DNA from: Deltaproteobacteria bacterium
GTDB taxonomy: Bacteria; Myxococcota; Myxococcia; Myxococcales; 40CM-4-68-19
Assembly (NCBI GenBank): GCA_005879095.1
Contig: VBLM01000234.1
Span: 1 to 12,319 of the forward strand
Length of the DNA stretch: 12,319 nt
Direction: 5' to 3'
The position numbers and the translations under genes were made by a program. The notes under the pieces were generated by a model. It saw only the letters and a program-made list of their open reading frames with translations, ran no database searches and had not been told where the DNA came from. This document shows, in pieces, positions 7,347-12,319 of the stretch. Position 1 is the stretch's first letter. Each line of letters opens with the position of its first letter.

Positions 7347-9287
7347 TCAAAGATCGCGCAGCCAGATGACAAACCCGGTCTGCTCGCCAGCCGTCCCGAT
7401 CGGCTTCCCGCACACCGCGAGCTCACCGCGCGTGAACCCGGTGACCGCGATCCCTCCCGGAATCCGCGCCAGTCCGCGCGCGATGTCGAATGAAAGCGAC
7501 GCCCACCGCCGCGACCCGATCGCTGTCCCCGTATTCGGATCGAACGCGAGCGCGAACGCGTCGCTGTCGCCCGCCCCCTCGATCACCACGTCATCGATCC
7601 GAATCCCGTGCGACGCTCCCGCCGTCCACAGCCGCCCCTTCTCGTCAAACGCGAGATAGTTCGCCGCCGACGACGGCCCGTCGAAAATCCGCACCCACTC
7701 GCCGCGCCCGTCGCGTCCGTACCGCAGCACGATGCCGGTGAAATTGCCGACGCCGTGCGGATTCAGCCCGAGATAGTTCCCCGACGGCTGGTGGTGGCCG
7801 CTCGCGTAGATCGCGCCGTCCGGACCCACGACCAGAGCGTTGATCTCGTCATCGCCATTGTCGCCGAACGTCGCCACCCACGCAGTCTTTCCATCAGGCA
7901 ACAGCTTCAAGAGAAACCCGTCGAAGTCGCCCGCCGACCGCACCGGCCCCTTGCCGAAATCGACATCCGATTCCGTCACGTCCACCTCGCCGCCGAACTG
8001 TCCCGCGACCAGCACTTCCCCCGAGGGCAGCGCCGCGATCGCGCGCGGCAATTCCTTCCCCTTGCCGCCGATCGCGCGCACGAAAAACGCGTCGCCATTC
8101 GCGCCCGCGAACTTCACCACGAAGAAATCGTAGAGCCCCTTGCTCGCGATACCGTTCAGCAATCCGGAGAAATACCCCGTCGCCCACACATCGCCGCGAG
8201 CATCGACGGACAGCGCGCGGCAGTTCGACTCCCCGTCGCCGGGCAAGCGCGCCGTCCACAGCTCCCCCTTCTCGTCAAACGCGAGATAGTTCGCCGCCGA
8301 CGACGGCCCGTCGAAAATCCGCACCCACTCGCCGCGCCCGTCGCGTCCGTACCGCAGCACGATGCCGGTGAAATTGCCGACGCCGTGCGGATTCAGCCCG
8401 AGATAGTTCCCCGACGGCTGGTGGTGGCCGCTCGCGTAGATCGCGCCGTCCGGACCCACGACCAGAGCGTTGATCTCATCATCGCCATTGTCGCCGAACG
8501 TCGCCACCCACGCAGTCTTTCCATCAGGCAACAGCTTCAAGAGAAACCCGTCGAAGTCGCCCGCCGACCGCACCGGCCCCTTGCCGAAATCGACGTCCGA
8601 TTCCGTCACGTCCACCTCGCCGCCGAACTGTCCCGCGACCAGCACTTCCCCCGAGGGCAGCGCCGCGATCGCGCGCGGCAATTCCTTCCCCTTGCCGCCG
8701 ATCGCGCGCACGAAAAACGCGTCGCCATTCGCGCCCGCGAACTTCACCACGAAGAAATCGTAGAGCCCCTTGCTCGCGATACCGTTCAGCAATCCGGAGA
8801 AATACCCCGTCGCCCACACATCGCCGCGAGCATCGACGGACAGCGCGCGGCAGTTCGACTCCCCGTCGCCGGGCAAGCGCGCCGTCCACAGCTCGTGCCC
8901 GTCGGCATCGGCCAGCCGCGCGACGAAACAGTGCTCTTCCGCGGCGCCGGCCACGACCGCGTCGCCGTTGGCCGCGAAGGCGACCGCGCTCGACGTCTCC
9001 GCCCCCTGACCGCCGATCCGCCGCAACCAGCGCACCGATCCATCCGCGTTGGTACGCAGAACGAAGACATCCGTCGCTCCCGCCGAGGTCACCGTCGCCC
9101 CGGCAGCGCGCAACGTGCCCTCGAACTTTCCCGTCACGGCGAGCCCGCCCGCCGGGTCGGATGCCATCGAAATCGGCTCCAGGCGCCCCAGCAGCGGCAG
9201 TGCATCGCAAGGCGCCAGCCCCGCGCTCGCCGGCGTCGGCTTCGCTGCCGAGCAGCCGATCAAGAGCAGGGCGGGAAGCGCACGCAT
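7347..9287 (-). CDS. Beta-propeller (SBBP-type repeat) lipoprotein with an internal 210-residue duplication
   Basis: The 646-residue product begins MRALPALLLIGCSAA with a classic lipobox (L-I-G-C, Cys12), so it should be an envelope lipoprotein. The rest is repeated propeller blades of about 45-68 residues with the pattern W-x-R/T-x-(I/F)-G-G-x-G ... G-D-x-x-x-(A/T)-G-x-F ... D-x-F-(V/L)-x-(K/R), as in SBBP repeat proteins of Myxococcota and related bacteria. Residues 137-346 are repeated exactly as 347-556. Without the duplication the protein would have 436 residues and about seven blades, a standard closed propeller. With it, the order is blades 1-5, a partial blade of about 23 residues, then 3, 4, 5, 6 and 7 again. 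The join lies at LWTA, which ends blade 2 but is in the middle of blade 6, so the copy is in frame but out of blade register. No enzymatic motif is seen and the function is unknown. No clear ribosome site precedes the ATG. The gene is divergent from the dehydrogenase with a 60-bp gap. Confidence 0.85.
   Translation of the reverse strand: MRALPALLLIGCSAAKPTPASAGLAPCDALPLLGRLEPISMASDPAGGLAVTGKFEGTLRAAGATVTSAGATDVFVLRTNADGSVRWLRRIGGQGAETSSAVAFAANGDAVVAGAAEEHCFVARLADADGHELWTARLPGDGESNCRALSVDARGDVWATGYFSGLLNGIASKGLYDFFVVKFAGANGDAFFVRAIGGKGKELPRAIAALPSGEVLVAGQFGGEVDVTESDVDFGKGPVRSAGDFDGFLLKLLPDGKTAWVATFGDNGDDEINALVVGPDGAIYASGHHQPSGNYLGLNPHGVGNFTGIVLRYGRDGRGEWVRIFDGPSSAANYLAFDEKGELWTARLPGDGESNCRALSVDARGDVWATGYFSGLLNGIASKGLYDFFVVKFAGANGDAFFVRAIGGKGKELPRAIAALPSGEVLVAGQFGGEVDVTESDVDFGKGPVRSAGDFDGFLLKLLPDGKTAWVATFGDNGDDEINALVVGPDGAIYASGHHQPSGNYLGLNPHGVGNFTGIVLRYGRDGRGEWVRIFDGPSSAANYLAFDEKGRLWTAGASHGIRIDDVVIEGAGDSDAFALAFDPNTGTAIGSRRWASLSFDIARGLARIPGGIAVTGFTRGELAVCGKPIGTAGEQTGFVIWLRDL
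7621..8880. repeat. 630-bp tandem duplication, two copies (7621-8250 and 8251-8880)
   Basis: The two units are identical base for base except 7848 G versus 8478 A, 7965 A versus 8595 G, and two bases at the junction (7633-7634 CG versus 8263-8264 TC). Both internal differences are silent third-position changes in the minus-strand gene. The 12-bp sequence GCCGTCCACAGC occurs at 7621, 8251 and 8881, at both ends and at the internal junction. This is the footprint expected when a tandem duplication arises by slippage or unequal exchange between short homologies. The length is 210 codons, so the frame is kept. An assembly artefact cannot be excluded, but the differences between copies argue against one. 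Confidence 0.95.
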
Positions 9288-9336
9288 GCCCGCAGTTTGC
9301 CGCGCGGCGCCGGACTTCGCACTTTCTCTTCACACC

Positions 9337-9342
9337 AGGAGA
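9337..9342 (+). promoter_or_regulatory. Strong ribosome binding site (AGGAGA) of the dehydrogenase gene
   Basis: AGGAGA lies 5 bases before ATG 9348. It fixes the start of the dehydrogenase, whose open frame otherwise extends far upstream through DNA antisense to the propeller lipoprotein gene. Confidence 0.75.
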
Positions 9343-9347
9343 CCCGA

Positions 9348-10496
9348 ATGCGCGCCCTGAGCTACTTCGGCCCCAACAAGGTGAAAGTCATCAAGAAGCC
9401 CGACCCGAAGATCGAACACCCCAACGACGTCGTGCTCAAAGTGACCCGCGCAGCCATCTGCGGCTCCGACCTCCACCTGCTCCACGGCATGGTCCCCGAC
9501 ACGCGCGTCGGCTGCACGTTCGGCCACGAGTGCACCGGCGTGGTCGAAGAGGTCGGCCAAAGCGTCAGGAATCTGCGGAAGGGCGACCGCGTGGTGGTGC
9601 CCTTCAACATCAGCTGCGGCACCTGCTTCTACTGCTCGCGCGGGCTCTCCGCGAACTGCGAGAATACCAACCCGAACAGCGACGTCGCGAGCGGCGTCTA
9701 CGGCTACTCGCACACGACCGGCGGCTACGAGGGCGGCCAGGCCGAGTTCGTCCGCGTCCCGTTCGCCGACGTGGGCCCGATGAAGATCCCCGACGACATG
9801 CAGGACGAGGAAGTCCTCTTCCTCTCCGACATCCTGCCCACCGGCTACCAGGCCGCCGAGATGGGCGAGATCAAGGGCGGCGAAACCGTCGTCGTCTTCG
9901 GCTGCGGCCCGGTCGGCCTCTTCGCGATGAAGTCGGCCTGGCTGCTCGGCGCCGGCCGGGTCATCGCCGTCGATCACGTCGAGTACCGCCTCGAGTTCGC
10001 GCGCCGTTACGCCGGCGTCGAGACGGTCAACTTCAAGAAAGTGCCGGACATCGTCGCGTACCTGAAAGACCAGTTCGAAGGCCGCGGCCCCGACGTCTGT
10101 ATCGAAGCGGTCGGCATGGAAGCCGAGGGCAGCAAGCTCCAGCGATTCCTCGGCCGGATGTTCATGCAGGCCGGCGTCCCGGTCGCGATCAACTGGGCGA
10201 TCCATACCGTGCGCAAGGGCGGGAACGTCTCGATCATCGGCGTCTACGGCCCGCCCTGGAACCTGGTCGACATCGGCACCGCGATGAACAAGGGCCTCAC
10301 GCTGCGGATGAACCAGTGCAACGTGCGCCGCTACATGCCGCATCTGCTCAAGCACATCCGGGAAGGCCGCATCGACGCCAAAGCGATCATCACCCACCGC
10401 TTCCCTTTGAACGACGCGCCCAAGGCGTACGCGATCTTCTCCGACAAGAAGGACGGCTGCGTGAAGTGCGTGCTCACTCCGGAGGCTCGAGCATGA
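9348..10496 (+). CDS. Zinc-dependent alcohol dehydrogenase, formaldehyde-dehydrogenase-like (MDR family)
   Basis: The 382-residue product is a medium-chain NAD(P)-dependent dehydrogenase. Catalytic-zinc ligands are visible as Cys38 (AICGSDLHLLHG) and His60-Glu61 (GHECTGVVEEVG). The structural zinc site has all four cysteines, Cys90, Cys93, Cys96 and Cys104 (CGTCFYCSRGLSANC). The nucleotide-binding fold has Gly185-Cys-Gly187-Pro-Val-Gly190 and ends its second strand with Asp209, which favours NAD over NADP. The segment FLSDILPTGYQAAE and the long C-terminal part are typical of the glutathione-independent formaldehyde dehydrogenase-like branch. Substrate is not certain: formaldehyde, another short aldehyde or an alcohol are possible. 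The start is set by AGGAGA 5 bases before the ATG. The stop overlaps the next gene's ATG (ATGA), so the two are translationally coupled. The upstream gap to the divergent lipoprotein gene is 60 bp and must hold any promoter; none is obvious. Confidence 0.92.
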   Translation: MRALSYFGPNKVKVIKKPDPKIEHPNDVVLKVTRAAICGSDLHLLHGMVPDTRVGCTFGHECTGVVEEVGQSVRNLRKGDRVVVPFNISCGTCFYCSRGLSANCENTNPNSDVASGVYGYSHTTGGYEGGQAEFVRVPFADVGPMKIPDDMQDEEVLFLSDILPTGYQAAEMGEIKGGETVVVFGCGPVGLFAMKSAWLLGAGRVIAVDHVEYRLEFARRYAGVETVNFKKVPDIVAYLKDQFEGRGPDVCIEAVGMEAEGSKLQRFLGRMFMQAGVPVAINWAIHTVRKGGNVSIIGVYGPPWNLVDIGTAMNKGLTLRMNQCNVRRYMPHLLKHIREGRIDAKAIITHRFPLNDAPKAYAIFSDKKDGCVKCVLTPEARA

Positions 10497-10897
10497 GCGA
10501 GAGACATCAGCAGAGGCAGGCGCATCGCGACAGGCCCGTGGTGGGCGCGGACATCGCGCCGGAAGAGCGGCCCGGCGTGCCGATGGAACAGCCGATGGGC
10601 CGTCTGACGCCGACGGCGCCGGAAGTGATCGAGCGGATGAAACCCCGGCGCGGGATCGTGCACCGCGAGGGACTGCCGGGAATGACCCCGGTCTTCGGCA
10701 CCGCTCAGCCGCTGCACGGGCTCTCGGGTCTGCTGCGGCGCCTCGCTTACTCGACGCGCGAGACGCGCGCCAGGCACTGGATGGCGCTGCTCATCGCCGA
10801 CCGGGTGGACGTGCTCGAGCACCGCGTCTGGAAACTGGCGAAGCTGACTGCGGGTGCGGCCGCGCTGTTCCTCGTCATCCGGATCCTGCGCGACTGA
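10493..10897 (+). CDS. Small hypothetical protein with C-terminal membrane anchor, coupled to the dehydrogenase
   Basis: The ATG at 10493 overlaps the dehydrogenase stop in an ATGA arrangement. The 134-residue product has a hydrophilic, charged and Pro-rich first half (MSERHQQRQAHRD..., then GVPMEQPMGRLTPTAPEV). A central segment GLPGMTPVFGTAQPLHGLSG is followed by an amphipathic, Arg-rich part (LLRRLAYSTRETRARHWMAL), then LIADRVDVLEHRVWKL, and a single hydrophobic helix near the end (about residues 114-131, LAKLTAGAAALFLVIRIL). The helix is flanked by Lys/Arg, which suggests a tail-anchored inner-membrane protein facing the cytoplasm. It resembles conserved hypotheticals I recall beside zinc dehydrogenases, but I cannot name a family. 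Coupling suggests it works with, or anchors, the dehydrogenase (inference). It ends 5 bp from the stop of the convergent esterase gene. Confidence 0.8.
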   Translation: MSERHQQRQAHRDRPVVGADIAPEERPGVPMEQPMGRLTPTAPEVIERMKPRRGIVHREGLPGMTPVFGTAQPLHGLSGLLRRLAYSTRETRARHWMALLIADRVDVLEHRVWKLAKLTAGAAALFLVIRILRD

Positions 10898-10902
10898 GCG
10901 GA

Positions 10903-12204
10903 TCAGAGCGCCGACGGGTACGTTTCGGGCGGTTCGGCTGTCCACATCTGCGCCCGCTCGAGCGGCTCGACCGCCCGCGTCCGATCGACGTGCACGATCC
11001 CGTCGAACTGCGCCGCCACCCGCGCCTCGAAGTAGTGGCTCTGCCGTTCCGTCCGCGGCCGGTACACCACGCCGATGGCGCGCTCCAGCATCGCCTCGCG
11101 CAGCTCTCCGAGCGCCTCGCCCGCGCCGCGCAACGGCAGGAAGAAGCGCGGCAGCTCGACCTGGTGCAACAGCTCCTCGACGCTCCCCTCGAGCGCCGGC
11201 CGCACCCGCATGTGCTCGGGCGGCCCGCCCCAGTCGTCGGCCGCGGTCACGCTGCCGTCATAGGTAGTGAAGCCGATCAAAAGCGCCGCATCGCCGTGCT
11301 TCTCGCGCAAGAGCTGTCCGACGTTGAGCTCACCGGCCTCGCCCATGTCGGTCGCGCGCGCGTCACCGAGGTGCGAGTTGTGCGCCCAGACAACCACCCG
11401 CGCGTACCCATCGCGCCGGACGAGAAAAGCGGCGACGTTCTCCAGCGTCTCCGTCATGTGCCGGTCGCGCAGGTTCCAGGTCGAGATGCGCGAGCCGAAC
11501 ATCGCGCGGTAGTACAACTCGGCGTTGCGCGCGAGGCGCGCGTTCTGCTCGGCCGAGAAGAGCTCCGGATCGATCGCCCCCGCCGCGCGCTTCTGCAGCT
11601 CGAGCAGCTGGCGCACGGCTTCGTCCTCGCACGATCGCGAGATGCCGAACCGCAGCGCATGCCCATACGATTCGCCTTCCTCGTGCGCCTCGAAACAGGC
11701 GTACCGCTCTCGCGCGCGCTCGGCCGCCTCGGGGTCGACGCGCGACAGATAGCGCACCACCGCGTCGAGCGAATTGTACAAACTGTACAGATCCATCCCG
11801 TGGAACAACGCCGGCTTCTGCATCCGCTCGTTCCGCTCGCGCAGCCAGCCGATGAAATCGACCACCACCGTGTTCCGCCACATCCAGGTGGGAAAGCGCC
11901 GGAATCCGGCCAGCGCTTCCTCGGCGTCCGTGTCGTCCGATCGGCCCTGCACCCAGCGGTTGGCGCGATCGGCATCGGGCCAGTCGGCCTCGACCACAAC
12001 CGCGTTGAACCCCTGCTCGACGATCAGCCGCTGCGTGATCCGCGCGCGCTCGCGGTACAGCTCGTGGCTGCCGTGCGTGGCCTCGCCGAGGCAGACGAAC
12101 TTCACGCCCTCGGCCAGCTCGAGCAGCTCATCGTAATCCTTCCGCGAACCGCCCAGCAGACAGGCTGCATCCCGAACGGCATCGACCAGCTGCGCCCGCA
12201 CCAT
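10903..12204 (-). CDS. Erythromycin-esterase-family hydrolase (EreA/EreB-like fold)
   Basis: The 433-residue protein matches the erythromycin esterase family in length and motifs. Glu41 and His44 in LGEATHGSHELYRER correspond to the EreB Glu43/His46 catalytic pair, with Arg53 at the EreB Arg55 position. His275 and His278 in VVVWAHNSHLGD correspond to His285 and His288. Other family marks are VVVEADWPDADRANRWVQG, FHGMDLYSLYNSLDAVV and the C-terminal YRPRTERQSHYFEARVAAQFD. Known Ere enzymes hydrolyse the macrolide lactone. Most environmental members of this size have no proven macrolide activity and may be esterases of other substrates, so resistance should not be assumed. No signal peptide is seen, so it is cytoplasmic. 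No good Shine-Dalgarno precedes ATG 12204. A GC-rich 13-bp palindrome (12228-12240) lies upstream. The gene may be cotranscribed with the partial gene at the window end, 49 bp upstream. Confidence 0.92.
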   Translation of the reverse strand: MVRAQLVDAVRDAACLLGGSRKDYDELLELAEGVKFVCLGEATHGSHELYRERARITQRLIVEQGFNAVVVEADWPDADRANRWVQGRSDDTDAEEALAGFRRFPTWMWRNTVVVDFIGWLRERNERMQKPALFHGMDLYSLYNSLDAVVRYLSRVDPEAAERARERYACFEAHEEGESYGHALRFGISRSCEDEAVRQLLELQKRAAGAIDPELFSAEQNARLARNAELYYRAMFGSRISTWNLRDRHMTETLENVAAFLVRRDGYARVVVWAHNSHLGDARATDMGEAGELNVGQLLREKHGDAALLIGFTTYDGSVTAADDWGGPPEHMRVRPALEGSVEELLHQVELPRFFLPLRGAGEALGELREAMLERAIGVVYRPRTERQSHYFEARVAAQFDGIVHVDRTRAVEPLERAQMWTAEPPETYPSAL

Positions 12205-12253
12205 ACGCGCGCAACTTAGTCACCGCCGCGGCGACGCCGCCTGCTCGCCCGCT

Positions 12254-12319
12254 CTATAGCAGCGCGAGCACGTCGGCCGCGAAGGTCTGCGTGTTCGCCT
12301 TGGGAAAGACATTTCTCAC
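12254..12319 (-). CDS. C-terminal end of an unidentified protein (5' part beyond window)
   Basis: The last 66 bases read on the minus strand as an open frame of 21 residues ending in TAG at 12256-12254 (NVFPKANTQTFAADVLALL). The composition is plausible for a protein tail and the orientation matches the esterase gene, which starts 49 bp further on. The fragment is too short to assign. Neighbours of this esterase type often include phosphoribosyltransferase or hydrolase domains, but nothing here confirms that. Confidence 0.45.
   Translation of the reverse strand: MRNVFPKANTQTFAADVLALL

Noticed and set aside
7334..7350. Bidirectional terminator between the TolC-like and propeller genes
   Set aside because: The inverted repeat has only 5 bp, a 7-base loop and no T-run, so it does not qualify as an intrinsic terminator.
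7621..8880. CRISPR array or mobile element to explain the repeat
   Set aside because: There are two long coding units without spacers, terminal inverted repeats, transposase or target-site duplication. An intragenic tandem duplication explains it.
7608..9347. Long plus-strand frame upstream of and fused to the dehydrogenase
   Set aside because: It is antisense to the propeller lipoprotein, copies that gene's duplication, and is Arg/Pro/His rich with no domain. The ribosome site at 9337-9342 marks the true dehydrogenase start.
10990..12219. 409-codon plus-strand frame opposite the esterase gene
   Set aside because: It is a shadow; the minus-strand frame has all the erythromycin-esterase motifs.
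12228..12240. GCGGCGACGCCGC palindrome upstream of the esterase
   Set aside because: The arms are perfect, but in DNA this rich in G and C such a repeat is expected by chance. The one-base centre cannot form a hairpin loop and no second copy exists.

Overview
The window is GC-rich (roughly two thirds or more by eye), and almost every codon ends in G or C. It encodes lipoproteins, RND adaptors and a TolC-type outer-membrane factor, so the source is a diderm (Gram-negative) bacterium. The gene mix (lipoprotein efflux adaptors, a beta-propeller repeat lipoprotein, an erythromycin-esterase homologue, a formaldehyde-dehydrogenase-like zinc enzyme) suggests a soil or environmental lineage such as Acidobacteriota or Myxococcota. 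That placement is a guess; no marker gene is present.

Left block (1-7337) is an efflux region built around one regulator. A MarR-family repressor gene (minus, 1239-1670) is followed on the same strand by a MacA/HlyD-type adaptor lipoprotein that runs off the left edge. Divergent from the regulator is a complete tripartite RND operon on the plus strand: adaptor lipoprotein, inner-membrane pump of 1058 residues, and TolC-like outer-membrane factor. Its genes are 3 bp apart or overlap by 20 bp. The gap between regulator and operon holds a compact array of four tandem 13-bp palindromes, a possible -10 box and two adjacent hairpins. The simplest reading is that the MarR protein represses itself and both efflux units from this array. 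The left adaptor appears to lack about 20 residues from the first half of its lipoyl domain.

Middle block (7347-9287, minus) is one gene for a beta-propeller repeat lipoprotein carrying an almost perfect 630-bp in-frame tandem duplication. The two copies differ at two silent sites inside the unit and two bases at the junction. The duplication joins two similar Leu-Trp-Thr-Ala codon stretches lying at different places within a propeller blade. The reading frame survives, but the blade order is broken by a partial blade.

Right block (9348-12319) holds a zinc-dependent formaldehyde-dehydrogenase-like enzyme, translationally coupled (ATGA overlap) to a small protein with a C-terminal membrane anchor. 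Converging on them is an erythromycin-esterase-family hydrolase with intact active-site His/Glu residues. The last 66 bases look like the 3' end of another minus-strand gene. No tRNA, rRNA, CRISPR array, insertion sequence or phage gene was seen, and no gene-free stretch exceeds about 125 bases. The most unusual signals are the operator array, the out-of-register duplication and the adaptor deletion. I see no clearly new multi-gene system.
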